Shown piece by piece: positions 27,330-36,337 of a DNA stretch of 64,000 bases. The stretch spans positions 310,001 to 374,000 of the forward strand of contig NZ_WMIG01000001.1 in the NCBI RefSeq assembly GCF_009711205.1. The letters are read 5' to 3'. A program made the translations under genes and the position numbers. The DNA is from Paracoccus litorisediminis. Lineage in GTDB: Bacteria > Pseudomonadota > Alphaproteobacteria > Rhodobacterales > Rhodobacteraceae. Every line of letters begins with the position of its first letter. The stretch's first letter is position 1. The notes beneath the pieces are model-generated. The model saw nothing but the letters and a program-made list of their open reading frames with translations, searched no databases and had not been told where the DNA came from.

Positions 27330-28115
27330 TCATGCTGCCTCGCGAATCGGGAATTCCTCCAGCGCCGCCTGCTGCTCAGGGCTCAGATCCTCGGGCCGGA
27401 TCACCGAGGTATGGATGGAAAACACCACAGCCCCGGTTTCCGGCAGCCGGAACAGGCATTGCCGCTCAACCCGGATGAAGGGCAGCGCGCCTTCGGGGGC
27501 GCGGCCCTGCTCCTCGGTCCGGGGATTGTGCAGGGGCGCGTTGGAATGATGCGCGGTCCCCCGCATCATCCCGATCCCCGGCCGGATGCCATCCAGCAGG
27601 CGCTGCACCCGCTTACCCACATCCTCGGTATATTTTGCCACCGGTTTGTGGATGCGCATCATCGGCCGCATGAACTTCTGCTCCAGCGTCCAGCCCGCCG
27701 GAAAGCACAGGATCGCGCCGCCAAGGATATGCTCATCGCCCTCGCCCGGCACCATCAGGCACAGGTCTTCGGCCACCAGCCGCCCCAAGGTCAGCAAGGG
27801 CTGATCACGGTCGGCACGCACCATCCCGCCATCGGGACGGCGAATGACCTCTCCCATGTCATAGCCGCGCGCGGGCAGCAGCCGCATGATCCAGTCGTAA
27901 AGTTCCTGCGCCGCCGGTGTACAGCCTGTCTGCAGCCGGTGGACAGCCTGTGTACGCTCGACGATCAGCTTTTCCCGCAATTCCAATTGCTTGGCGAATG
28001 CGTCGTCCTGCACCAGCCAATCATCCTCGGTCACGGGAACCGTCCCCGGCAGACGCCGCGTGCGGGGGTCGGTCCAGGGCGCAAAGCCCAGATGCTTCTG
28101 TAGGATCTCGCTCAT
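27330..28115 (-). CDS. DUF3445 family protein (heme-dependent oxidative N-demethylase-like)
   Basis: 261-aa protein matching the DUF3445/HODM alpha-subunit-like family as I recall it. Landmarks are 'FAPWTDPRTRRLPG' near the N-terminus, 'GGAILCFPAGWTLEQKFMRPMMRIHKPV' in the middle (seen as 'LCFPAGW' and 'IHKPV') and 'ERQCLFRLPETGAVVFSIHT' near the end. Members are predicted to bind heme and oxidise amines. It lies upstream of the old yellow enzyme on the same strand with a 107-nt gap, so co-transcription is possible but unproven. Confidence 0.75.
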   Translation of the reverse strand: MSEILQKHLGFAPWTDPRTRRLPGTVPVTEDDWLVQDDAFAKQLELREKLIVERTQAVHRLQTGCTPAAQELYDWIMRLLPARGYDMGEVIRRPDGGMVRADRDQPLLTLGRLVAEDLCLMVPGEGDEHILGGAILCFPAGWTLEQKFMRPMMRIHKPVAKYTEDVGKRVQRLLDGIRPGIGMMRGTAHHSNAPLHNPRTEEQGRAPEGALPFIRVERQCLFRLPETGAVVFSIHTSVIRPEDLSPEQQAALEEFPIREAA

Positions 28116-28191
28116 GTCGGCATCATGCGTGCAGCGCGGTTGCGGGCAAGGGGTTTGACGGCTAAAAGCCCCGCAAATACAGGAGAATCCG

Positions 28192-29508
28192 ATGATCCCG
28201 CGCTATTCCCGCCCCGAAATGGTCGCCATCTGGTCGCCCGAAACCAAGTTCAAGATCTGGTACGAGATCGAGGCCCATGCCTGCGACGCTCAGGCCGATC
28301 TGGGCGTGATCCCGCGCGCGAATGCCGAAGCGGTCTGGAAAGCCCGCGATGTCCAGTTCGATGTCGCCCGCATCGACGAGATCGAAGCCGTTACAAAACA
28401 TGACGTTATCGCGTTCCTGACCCATCTGGCCGAGCATATCGGAAGCGATGAGGCCCGCTTCGTTCACCAAGGCATGACCAGCTCGGACGTGCTGGACACC
28501 ACGCTGAACGTGCAACTGGTCCGCGCCGCCGACATCCTGCTGGCCGATATGGACCGCGTTCTGACCGCGCTGAAGACCCGCGCCTTTGAGCATAAAGACA
28601 CCGTCCGCATCGGTCGCAGCCACGGCATCCATGCCGAGCCGACCACGATGGGCCTGACCTTCGCCCGCTTCTATGCCGAGATGGACCGCAACCGCGCCCG
28701 TCTGGTCGCCGCACGCGAGGAGATCGCCACCGGCGCGATCTCGGGCGCTGTCGGCACCTTCGCCAATATCGACCCGGCGGTCGAGGAACATGTCTGCGCG
28801 AAACTGGGCCTGAAGCCCGAGCCGATCAGCACGCAGGTCATTCCGCGCGACCGTCACGCCATGTTCTTTGCGACGCTGGGCGTCATCGCCTCGTCGATCG
28901 AGAACGTCGCCATCGAAATCCGCCACATGCAGCGCACCGAGGTGCTGGAAGCCGAAGAATTCTTCAGCCCCGGCCAGAAGGGCTCGTCGGCCATGCCGCA
29001 CAAGCGCAATCCGGTGCTGACCGAAAACCTGACCGGCCTTGCCCGTCTGGTTCGCATGGCCGTGATCCCGGCGATGGAGAACGTGGCGCTTTGGCATGAA
29101 CGCGACATCAGCCATTCCTCGGTCGAGCGTGCCATTGGCCCCGATGCGACGATCACGCTGGATTTCGCGCTGAACCGTCTGGCTGGCGTCGTCGAAAAGC
29201 TGGTCGTCTATCCGGAAAACATGCTGCGGAACATGAACAAGTTCAAAGGGCTGGTCATGTCGCAACGCGTGCTGCTGGCACTGACGCAGGCTGGCGTGTC
29301 GCGTGAGGACGCCTATCGTCTGGTCCAGCGCAACGCGATGAAGGTCTGGGAACAAGGCGCGGACTTCAAGACCGAGCTGCTGGCCGATGCCGAAGTCACC
29401 GCCGCGCTGTCCCCCGCCGAGATCGAGGAAAAGTTCGATCTGGGCTATCACACCAAGCATGTCGACACGATTTTCCGCCGTGTCTTCGGTGAAAACGGCG
29501 CGCATTAA
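28192..29508 (+). CDS. purB: Adenylosuccinate lyase
   Basis: 438-aa purine biosynthesis enzyme that splits SAICAR and adenylosuccinate to release fumarate. The fumarase/aspartase superfamily signature 'GSSAMPHKRNP' sits at about residues 263-273, with 'GMTSSDVLDT' (His-Thr-Ser region) near residue 90. AGGAGA lies before the ATG. The FliG-like gene follows 60 nt after its stop, which may be a shared transcript. Confidence 0.97.
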   Translation: MIPRYSRPEMVAIWSPETKFKIWYEIEAHACDAQADLGVIPRANAEAVWKARDVQFDVARIDEIEAVTKHDVIAFLTHLAEHIGSDEARFVHQGMTSSDVLDTTLNVQLVRAADILLADMDRVLTALKTRAFEHKDTVRIGRSHGIHAEPTTMGLTFARFYAEMDRNRARLVAAREEIATGAISGAVGTFANIDPAVEEHVCAKLGLKPEPISTQVIPRDRHAMFFATLGVIASSIENVAIEIRHMQRTEVLEAEEFFSPGQKGSSAMPHKRNPVLTENLTGLARLVRMAVIPAMENVALWHERDISHSSVERAIGPDATITLDFALNRLAGVVEKLVVYPENMLRNMNKFKGLVMSQRVLLALTQAGVSREDAYRLVQRNAMKVWEQGADFKTELLADAEVTAALSPAEIEEKFDLGYHTKHVDTIFRRVFGENGAH

Positions 29509-29568
29509 CCGACCGTTCTTGAATTGATGTCAGACTGCCCCCGAGACCTAGGAATCGGGGGCCGTCAC

Positions 29569-30606
29569 ATGATCCCACAACCCGCAAATCCCGCGCTCAG
29601 CGCCCGGCAGAAAGCCGCGATCATCGTCCGCGTCGTACTGGGCGAAGGCGAGGATCTGGACCTGTCGCGCATCCCGCCGGGGTTGCAGACCGATCTGGCG
29701 CAGGAAATGGCGCTGATGGGTCTGGTCGACCGCGACACGCGCAATACCGTCATCGCCGAATTCTGCGACCGGCTCGAAGCCGTGGGACTCAGCTTTCCCG
29801 GTGATATCGACGGCACGCTGGACCTGTTGGACGGGCATCTCTCTGCCGATACCACCGATAGGCTGCGCCGTCTGGCTGCGCTGAATGGCTCGGGCGACCC
29901 GTGGGAGCGTATTGCCCACTTCACCCCGCAATTGCTGGCCGAACTGGCCCGGACCGAAGCGATCGAGATTGCGGCGGTGATGTTCTCAAAACTGCCGGTG
30001 CCGCGCGCGGCCGAGGTGTTCGGGCTGCTGGATTCCCAACGCTCGCGCCAGATCGCCTATGCGATGTCGCTGACCGGCATGATCGAGGAAAAGGCCCTGC
30101 ACCGCATTGGCCGGGCGCTGATCCAGGCCGCCGACGCCGTGCCGCGCCCCGCGATCGAGGGCAAGGTGGTCGACAAGGTCGGCGCGATCCTGAACGGCTC
30201 ACCCGCCACGACCCGCGACGACGTTCTGGCCGGGCTGGATGACGATGACGCCGAATTCGCGACCGAGGTGCGCAAGACCATCTTCACCTGGGCCAATATC
30301 CCGACCCGCGTCGATCCGCGCGACATTCCCCGTATCACACGTGAGGTCGAGGGCCCGATCATGATCACCGCCATGGCCGGGGCCAAGGGCCGCAACAAGC
30401 CGACGGTGGAATTCCTGCTCTCGGGCCTGCCCTCGCGGCTGGCCGAAAGCATCCGCGAAGAGGTCGAGAATACCAATGCCGTCACCGCCAAGGATGCCGA
30501 GATCGCGATGAACAATGTCGTCACCACGATCCGCCGGATGGAGGCCGATGGCGACCTGTTCCTGATCGCGCAGGACAGCGACGATGCCGGGCAAGGGTTG
30601 GACTGA
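29569..30606 (+). CDS. FliG-like protein
   Basis: 345-aa protein with the three-part FliG layout. The N-terminal segment is 'RQKAAIIVRVVLGEG', the middle is an armadillo-like helical segment, and the C-terminus 'RLAESIREEVENTNAVTAKDAEIAMNNVVTTIRRM' ends like FliG_C (pieces seen around residues 290-330). The middle-domain EHPQ motif is replaced by a 'RTEAIEIAAVMFSKLP' stretch. No flagellar gene is nearby. The start at 29569 has GGGGG at 7 nt. It may act in a motor encoded elsewhere or serve another role. Rhodobacterales often carry such a gene beside purB, from memory. Confidence 0.7.
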   Translation: MIPQPANPALSARQKAAIIVRVVLGEGEDLDLSRIPPGLQTDLAQEMALMGLVDRDTRNTVIAEFCDRLEAVGLSFPGDIDGTLDLLDGHLSADTTDRLRRLAALNGSGDPWERIAHFTPQLLAELARTEAIEIAAVMFSKLPVPRAAEVFGLLDSQRSRQIAYAMSLTGMIEEKALHRIGRALIQAADAVPRPAIEGKVVDKVGAILNGSPATTRDDVLAGLDDDDAEFATEVRKTIFTWANIPTRVDPRDIPRITREVEGPIMITAMAGAKGRNKPTVEFLLSGLPSRLAESIREEVENTNAVTAKDAEIAMNNVVTTIRRMEADGDLFLIAQDSDDAGQGLD

Positions 30607-30669
30607 ACGCTTGCCCATGCCCGCCCGGTCGCCTAGCTCTGGTCCAAAGTTTCCAGCCGGGACGCGCTG

Positions 30670-30813
30670 ATGACCAATGTAATCGCCCTTTGTCTGGGCC
30701 TGCTGATTCTGACCCTGTTCGTTCTGGACGCGGTATTCTTTCAGGGAACACTGCCGGTCTTTCTGGGAAAGCAGTTTGCCACGCTGATCGAATATCTGAG
30801 TTTCTGGCGCTAA
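30670..30813 (+). CDS. Small single-pass membrane protein (47 aa)
   Basis: A 47-codon frame starting MTNVIALCLGLLIL, with one hydrophobic span (about residues 4-22) and a conserved-looking tail ending EYLSFWR. It stops at TAA 30811-30813. I recall similar peptides directly upstream of gap in other Rhodobacteraceae, which supports it as a real gene. The ribosome site (GGGACG) is weak. It lies 63 nt after the FliG-like gene and 153 nt ahead of gap. Function is unknown. Confidence 0.65.
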   Translation: MTNVIALCLGLLILTLFVLDAVFFQGTLPVFLGKQFATLIEYLSFWR

Positions 30814-30966
30814 CATCCCATTCACCCGCGAAAGCGCTGAAAACTCTGGGCGCTAACATGGTTATTTGACAAAACTTTTGGTGCAATCCCGGTTTCAGCC
30901 ATTTGCATTCTCCGGCGATTGCGCGCTATCTGCCACCCGAACATCATCAGCGCCCGGAGGGACCCC

Positions 30967-31968
30967 ATGGCTGTAAAGGTGGCAATCAACGGTTTTGGCC
31001 GTATTGGTCGGAACGTTCTGCGCGCGATCATCGAATCGGGCCGCACCGATATCGAGGTCGTCGCAATCAACGATCTGGGCCCGGTGGAAACCAATGCCCA
31101 TCTGCTGCGCTACGACTCGGTTCACGGGCGCTTCCCGGCCAAGGTCACGACCACTGCGGATTCGATCGATGTCGGCCGCGGGCCGATCAAGGTCACCGCG
31201 ATCCGCAACCCCGCCGAGCTGCCCTGGGGTGACGTCGATGTCATCATGGAATGCACCGGCATCTTCACCTCGAAAGAAAAGGTGCAGGCGCATCTGTCGA
31301 CCGGCGCGAAACGCGTGCTGATCTCGGCCCCCGGCGACAATGCCGACAAGACCATCGTCTTCGGTGTGAACCACGACACGCTGACCAAGGACGATATCGT
31401 CGTCTCGAACGCCAGCTGCACCACCAACTGCCTGTCGCCGGTCGCCAAGGTGCTGAACGACACCATCGGCATCACCCGTGGCTTCATGACCACGATCCAC
31501 AGCTATACCGGCGACCAGCCCACGCTGGACACGATGCACAAGGATCTGTACCGCGCCCGCGCCGCGGCGCTGTCGATGATCCCGACCTCGACCGGTGCCG
31601 CCAAGGCCGTGGGCCTGGTGCTGCCGGAGCTGAAAGGCCGTCTGGACGGCGTCGCGATCCGCGTGCCGACCCCGAACGTCTCGGTCGTCGACCTGACTTT
31701 TGAAGCCGCCCGCGACACCTCGGTCGAGGAAATCAACGCCGCGATCAAGGCTGCCGCCAATGGTCCGCTGAAAGGCATTCTGGGTTACACCGAGGAGCCG
31801 CTGGTCTCGACCGACTTCAACCACGACCCGCACAGCTCGGTCTTCCACATGGACCAGACCAAGGTCATGGAAGGCAAACTTTGCCGCATCCTGACCTGGT
31901 ACGACAACGAATGGGGTTTCTCGAACCGCATGTCGGATACCGCCGTCGCGATGGGCAAGCTGATCTGA
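30967..31968 (+). CDS. gap: Glyceraldehyde-3-phosphate dehydrogenase
   Basis: 333-aa glycolytic/gluconeogenic enzyme, type I. The NAD motif is 'INGFGRIGR' at residues 7-15; catalytic C151 is in '[12 protein letters not shown]', with the partner His in 'TIHSYTGDQ'. GGAGGG precedes the ATG, which supports the start at 30967 over a longer frame. A terminator follows the stop within 20 nt. Confidence 0.98.
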   Translation: MAVKVAINGFGRIGRNVLRAIIESGRTDIEVVAINDLGPVETNAHLLRYDSVHGRFPAKVTTTADSIDVGRGPIKVTAIRNPAELPWGDVDVIMECTGIFTSKEKVQAHLSTGAKRVLISAPGDNADKTIVFGVNHDTLTKDDIVVSNASCTTNCLSPVAKVLNDTIGITRGFMTTIHSYTGDQPTLDTMHKDLYRARAAALSMIPTSTGAAKAVGLVLPELKGRLDGVAIRVPTPNVSVVDLTFEAARDTSVEEINAAIKAAANGPLKGILGYTEEPLVSTDFNHDPHSSVFHMDQTKVMEGKLCRILTWYDNEWGFSNRMSDTAVAMGKLI

Positions 31969-31988
31969 TCACGCCCGATCGAATGACG

Positions 31989-32012
31989 AACGCGCCCCTT
32001 TCGGGGCGCGTT
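31989..32012 (+). terminator. Rho-independent terminator after gap
   Basis: AACGCGCCCC (31989-31998) pairs perfectly with GGGGCGCGTT (32003-32012) around a 4-nt loop, followed by TCGCATTT. It lies 20 nt after the gap stop and could also end the convergent gene at 32032. Confidence 0.8.
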
Positions 32013-32031
32013 TCGCATTTCAGGGGCTGCC

Positions 32032-32346
32032 TCAGGTCTTTTTCGTCAGCCGCCTGACATTGGCCTTGGTGCGCCGCCGGTAGGGCCGCAAGGCCGCCGC
32101 CATCACTTGGTCAGCGCGGTCACCCCGCCCTGCCGATTTCAGCGCCGCAAACATCGCCTCGGACGCCGCATCGGCCTTTTCGGCGACCATGCGCGTCGGT
32201 TCGGCCGCGTCCTGCGGCACCATGCCCATCATTCCCGCCATGCGCATCGCGATGACCATCTGCGATTCCCAGCCGATGCGCGCCATCTGCTGCCAAAGCA
32301 GCACAGGATTGCCCAGCCCGAACGGGTTCAGCCTGCCGTATGCCAT
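32032..32346 (-). CDS. Conserved hypothetical protein (104 aa)
   Basis: Small basic protein starting MAYGRLNPFGLGN, with a Met-rich middle ('AMRMAGMMGMV', about residues 32-42) and a very basic end 'RPYRRRTKANVRRLTKKT'. There is no signal peptide or clear membrane span. The start at 32346 has CGGAG at 7 nt. Similar short proteins occur beside gap/pyrC in Rhodobacterales and are sometimes labelled antifreeze-like, a label I would not rely on. It is convergent with gap and divergent from pyrC. Confidence 0.6.
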   Translation of the reverse strand: MAYGRLNPFGLGNPVLLWQQMARIGWESQMVIAMRMAGMMGMVPQDAAEPTRMVAEKADAASEAMFAALKSAGRGDRADQVMAAALRPYRRRTKANVRRLTKKT

Positions 32347-32473
32347 TCGCAACTCCGCTTTCACTGCCCCCCTTTGTTGAATCTGCGACTCGCGAGGCGG
32401 AATGCCAAGTCATTCCTTCGTCAGACGCACAGCCCCTATTTTCATGACCGGACCGTCGGTATAGAGGGATGCC

Positions 32474-33517
32474 ATGACAAATTCCCTGACGCTCCGCCGC
32501 CCCGACGACTGGCATCTGCATCTTCGCGATGGCGAGATGCTGGCCGCAGTTGCAGCATATTCCGGCCATTTCGGCCGGGCGATCATCATGCCGAACCTTG
32601 TTCCGCCGGTGGTGACCGGGGCACAGGCGGCAGCCTATCGCGACCGCATTCTGGCGGCCCTGCCGCCAGAAGTGACGCTACGTCCTTTGATGACGATCTA
32701 CCTGACCGAGACCACCGATCCGGCCGATCTGATCGCTGCTCACCGCGATGGAATCATCTCGGCGGTCAAGCTTTACCCGGCAGGGGCCACCACCAATTCC
32801 GCCTCGGGCGTGCGTGATTTCGACAAGGTCCGCCCGGTGCTGGAAGCCATGGCCGAGGCCGGCATCCCGCTTTGCACCCATGGCGAAGTCACCGATCCCG
32901 CCGTCGACATCTTTGACCGCGAGGCCGTGTTCATCGACAAGGTGCTGGACCCGATCCGCCGCGCGACCCCCGGTCTGCGCGTGGTGATGGAACACATCAC
33001 TACCTCGGACGGCGTGGACTATGTCAGCGCGAACCAGAATATCGGCGCGACCATCACCACCCATCACCTGGTGATCAACCGCAACCATATCCTGGTCGGC
33101 GGCATCAAGCCGCATTACTACTGCCTGCCCGTCGCCAAGCGCGAAAGCCACCGGCTGGCGCTGCGCCGCGCCGCGACCTCGGGGGATCAGCGCTTCTTCC
33201 TGGGCACCGACTCGGCCCCGCATCCGGACCGCGCCAAGGAATCGGCCTGCGGTTGCGCCGGTTGCTTCACCGCACCGAACACCATGTCGATCCTCGCTCA
33301 GGTCTTCGAGGAAGACGGCGCGCTGGACCGGCTGGAAGGCTTCACCTCGCTCAACGGCCCGGCCTTCTACGGCCTGCCCGCAAATGAGGACATGATCCGT
33401 CTGGTCAAACGCGACACGCCCGCGACCTATCCGACCCATATCCCTGCCGGAGACGAGACCGTCACCGTGTTCGATCCCGGCTTCCCGCTCTACTGGCATG
33501 TCGAGGACCCCGCATGA
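32474..33517 (+). CDS. pyrC: Dihydroorotase (class II)
   Basis: 347-aa zinc amidohydrolase forming dihydroorotate in pyrimidine synthesis. '[13 protein letters not shown]' carries the HxH metal pair (about residues 15-17), '[14 protein letters not shown]' the carboxylated Lys, and 'LGTDSAPH' the catalytic Asp. The length matches the E. coli-type enzyme. GAGGG precedes the ATG. It overlaps pyrE by 4 nt, so the pair is coupled. Confidence 0.97.
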   Translation: MTNSLTLRRPDDWHLHLRDGEMLAAVAAYSGHFGRAIIMPNLVPPVVTGAQAAAYRDRILAALPPEVTLRPLMTIYLTETTDPADLIAAHRDGIISAVKLYPAGATTNSASGVRDFDKVRPVLEAMAEAGIPLCTHGEVTDPAVDIFDREAVFIDKVLDPIRRATPGLRVVMEHITTSDGVDYVSANQNIGATITTHHLVINRNHILVGGIKPHYYCLPVAKRESHRLALRRAATSGDQRFFLGTDSAPHPDRAKESACGCAGCFTAPNTMSILAQVFEEDGALDRLEGFTSLNGPAFYGLPANEDMIRLVKRDTPATYPTHIPAGDETVTVFDPGFPLYWHVEDPA

Positions 33518-34185
33518 CCCTGCCCTTCCCCCCGCGCGAGGAAATCGCCCGCCTGACCGCCCGGATGCTTCTGGAAATTAAGGCCGTCCACTTCAACGCG
33601 GCCGAGCCCTATACCTATGCCTCCGGCCTCAAGGGCCCGACCTATATCGATTGCCGCAAGCTGATCAGCTTCCCGCGCATCCGCTCGACGCTGATGGATT
33701 TCCTGTCGGCGACGGTGCTGCGCGATGCGGGCTTCGACGCCTTCGACAATATCGCCGGTGGCGAGACGGCGGGCATCCCCTTTGCGGCTTTCGTCGCCGA
33801 GCGGCTGGAACTGCCGATGACCTATGTGCGCAAGAAGCCCAAAGGTTACGGCCGCAACGCCCGCATTGAAGGCGCCATGACCGAAGGCCAGCGCGTGCTG
33901 CTGGTCGAGGACCTGACCACCGATGGCGGCTCGAAGCTTAGCTTCGTCGATGCGATCCGCGAGACCGGGGCAAGCTGCGCCCATACGGCGGTGATCTTCT
34001 ATTACGGCATTTTCCCGGAAACCACGCAGCGCCTTGCCGATCACGGCGTGCAACTGCACCACCTGTGCACCTGGTGGGACGTTCTGGCCGAAGCCAAGAC
34101 GCAGGGTTTCTACGATCAGGAAACGCTGGCCGAGGTCGAAAGCTTCCTGACCGATCCCCGCGCCTGGCAGGCCGCCCACCCCTGA
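33514..34185 (+). CDS. pyrE: Orotate phosphoribosyltransferase
   Basis: 223-aa enzyme adding ribose-5-phosphate from PRPP to orotate. The PRPP-binding motif '[14 protein letters not shown]' lies near residues 129-142 and '[18 protein letters not shown]' supplies the flexible loop. It is coupled to pyrC by the ATGA overlap. A longer ending than E. coli PyrE is normal for alphaproteobacteria. Confidence 0.97.
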   Translation: MTLPFPPREEIARLTARMLLEIKAVHFNAAEPYTYASGLKGPTYIDCRKLISFPRIRSTLMDFLSATVLRDAGFDAFDNIAGGETAGIPFAAFVAERLELPMTYVRKKPKGYGRNARIEGAMTEGQRVLLVEDLTTDGGSKLSFVDAIRETGASCAHTAVIFYYGIFPETTQRLADHGVQLHHLCTWWDVLAEAKTQGFYDQETLAEVESFLTDPRAWQAAHP

Positions 34186-34268
34186 TCGGGGCGCGACCTC
34201 TGCCCGCAAGCAAGAATGGGTATTTGTGAAACGGTGAAAGTCCGTTCGCCGCGCCCAGATCTTCACCG

Positions 34269-34376
34269 TTATCCAAGTATAGAAGCCGCCCGTGCCACAT
34301 CGCCGCGGGCGGCAATCTTGTCCCCAGCCTATCCACAGGATATCCAGATGGACCGCCTTCCATCTAAGGTGGATAA
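34269..34376. promoter_or_regulatory. DnaA-box-like sites in the dnaB upstream region
   Basis: CTATCCACA (34329-34337) and GGTGGATAA (34368-34376, reverse of TTATCCACC) each match the TTATCCACA box at 8 of 9 positions. TTATCCAAG (34269-34277) matches at 7. All lie in the 230-nt gap before dnaB. DnaA control of dnaB is inferred and would need binding data. Nothing else was recognised in this gap. Confidence 0.4.
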
Positions 34377-34415
34377 CAACCCTCACCCGAGTCGAACATC
34401 CGGAGCCATCAAGGG

Positions 34416-35915
34416 ATGAGCGAGCTACGCGCCGTCGAAATCAGAAACCCCAGCGAAATCGCCGAGGCCGTCGCCGCGCAAGCGGTGCCTTTCTCGATCG
34501 AGGCAGAGCAGCAGCTGCTGGGTGCGCTGCTGACCAATAACGAGGTCTATGACCACGTCTCGCGCATCATCCAGCCGCGGCATTTCTACGATCCGGTTCA
34601 CCGCCGCATCTATGAGATCAGCATTGAGCGCATCGCCCGGAACGCACTGGCCAGCCCGGTGACGATCAAGGCCTTCATGGAAAATGACGCGGGGCTCAAG
34701 GAATTGGGCGGCCCGCCCTATCTGGCGCGGCTGGCCGGGGCGGCGATCTCGTCCCATGCGGCGCGCGATTATGCCCAGATGATCCGCGAATTCGCGATGC
34801 GTCGCGACCTGATCAGCCTGGGTCAGGACATTGCTGCGCGGGCCTCGACCGTCTCGGTGTCGGATTCGGCCGAAGAACAGATCAAGGAAGCCGAGCAGGT
34901 CCTGTACAAGCTGGGCGAACAGGGCGTCGCCGAGCGCGGCTTTCAAAGCTTTCTGTCCGCAGTCAGCGGCGCATTGACGGCGGCGAATGCGGCCTTCAGC
35001 CGGGGCGGCGGGCTTTCGGGCGTTTCCTCGGGCCTGATCGACCTTGATGCCAAGATGGGCGGTCTGAACCGTTCGGACCTGATCATTCTGGCCGGGCGTC
35101 CCTCGATGGGGAAAACCTCGCTGGCCACCAACATCGCCTTCAACGTCGCCAAGGTCCACCGCAAGGGTCAATTGCCCGACGGGACCGAGGGTACGCTGAC
35201 CGGGGGCGTCGTCGGCTTCTTCAGCCTCGAGATGTCGGCCGAACAGTTGGCCGCGCGGATCCTGTCCGAAGCCGCCGAGGTTCCCAGTGAGTCGATCCGT
35301 CGCGGCGACATGACCGAGGACGAGTTCCGCCGCTTCGTCAAAGCCGCGCATGACCTGCAGAACTGCCCGCTTTACATCGACGACACCCCCGCCCTGCCGA
35401 TCAACCAACTGGCCGCCCGCGCCCGCAAGCTGAAGCGGACGATGGGGCTGGATGTGCTGATCGTCGACTACCTGCAGCTGCTGCGCGCCGCTTCGGCCAA
35501 GGACAGCCGGGTGAACGAGGTTTCCGAGATCACGCAGGGGCTCAAGGCCATTGCCAAGGAATTGGATATCCCGGTCATTGCGCTGTCGCAGCTGTCGCGG
35601 GCCGTCGAAAACCGCGAGGACAAACGTCCGCAGCTGTCCGACCTGCGCGAATCCGGCTCGATCGAGCAGGACGCCGATATCGTGATGTTCGTTTTCCGCG
35701 AGGAATATTATCGCGAACGCGAAAAGCCCGCCGATCATGAGCTGGACAAGATGGCCGCATGGCAACAGATTATGGAATCCTGCCATGGCAAGGCCGAGGT
35801 CATCATCGGCAAGCAACGTCACGGGCCGATCGGCACGGTGGAACTGTCCTTCGAGGGCCGCTTCACCCGCTTCGGCAATCTTGAAAAACACCGCAGCTGG
35901 GACCGTTCGGAATGA
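34416..35915 (+). CDS. dnaB: Replicative DNA helicase DnaB
   Basis: 499-aa hexameric helicase that unwinds DNA at the replication fork. The N-terminal DnaG-interaction domain begins 'PFSIEAEQQLLGALL' (about residue 25). The RecA-like core has Walker A 'GRPSMGKTS' at 227-235, Walker B 'VLIVDYLQLL' and 'LSQLSRAVE' near residue 390. The length is normal for alphaproteobacteria. It overlaps the downstream DMT-type gene by 4 nt. Confidence 0.97.
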   Translation: MSELRAVEIRNPSEIAEAVAAQAVPFSIEAEQQLLGALLTNNEVYDHVSRIIQPRHFYDPVHRRIYEISIERIARNALASPVTIKAFMENDAGLKELGGPPYLARLAGAAISSHAARDYAQMIREFAMRRDLISLGQDIAARASTVSVSDSAEEQIKEAEQVLYKLGEQGVAERGFQSFLSAVSGALTAANAAFSRGGGLSGVSSGLIDLDAKMGGLNRSDLIILAGRPSMGKTSLATNIAFNVAKVHRKGQLPDGTEGTLTGGVVGFFSLEMSAEQLAARILSEAAEVPSESIRRGDMTEDEFRRFVKAAHDLQNCPLYIDDTPALPINQLAARARKLKRTMGLDVLIVDYLQLLRAASAKDSRVNEVSEITQGLKAIAKELDIPVIALSQLSRAVENREDKRPQLSDLRESGSIEQDADIVMFVFREEYYREREKPADHELDKMAAWQQIMESCHGKAEVIIGKQRHGPIGTVELSFEGRFTRFGNLEKHRSWDRSE

Positions 35916-36331
35916 ACCTGCCCGTTCCCGTCACCACCGTTGGGCTGCTGCTGGCCTCGAACGTGTTCATGACCTTCGCTTGGTATGGGCACCTGAAGTT
36001 CAAGGCCGCACCGCTGTTCATCGTCGTGCTGGTCAGCTGGGGCATCGCGTTTTTCGAATACCTGCTGCAGGTTCCCGCGAACCGCATCGGTTACGGACAT
36101 TTCAACGCCGCCCAGTTGAAGACCATCCAAGAGGTGATCAGCCTGTCGGTCTTTGTCATCTTCTCGTGGCTTTATCTGGGCGAGAAGATCACCTGGAACG
36201 TCATGCTGGGCTTTGGCCTGATCTGCCTAGGGGCCTTTCTGATCTTTTCGAACTTCGGTGGTTCCTCGCACCACGAAGAAGCACTTCCATACAATCAGCC
36301 CGTTGTCATTCCCGCGGAGACGCGCGAATAG
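35912..36331 (+). CDS. DMT-family membrane protein (DUF486)
   Basis: 139-aa inner-membrane protein with four predicted spans. 'NVFMTFAWYGHLKF' and 'QVPANRIGYGHFNAAQLKTIQE' are typical of the DUF486 branch of the drug/metabolite transporter superfamily; 'FSWLYLGEKITWN' matches EamA-like repeats. The start overlaps the dnaB stop (ATGA). The substrate is unknown. Confidence 0.85.
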   Translation: MNLPVPVTTVGLLLASNVFMTFAWYGHLKFKAAPLFIVVLVSWGIAFFEYLLQVPANRIGYGHFNAAQLKTIQEVISLSVFVIFSWLYLGEKITWNVMLGFGLICLGAFLIFSNFGGSSHHEEALPYNQPVVIPAETRE

Positions 36332-36337
36332 ATCGGC

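Noticed and set aside
28162..29505. 447-codon minus-strand frame opposite purB
   Set aside because: Shadow of purB, whose signature motif and length are clear on the plus strand.
30861..30900. TTGACA at 30866-30871 as the gap promoter
   Set aside because: A good -35 box, but no acceptable -10 box at 16-18 nt spacing, so I did not list it as a promoter.
34425..35891. 488-codon minus-strand frame opposite dnaB
   Set aside because: Shadow frame; dnaB is unambiguous.
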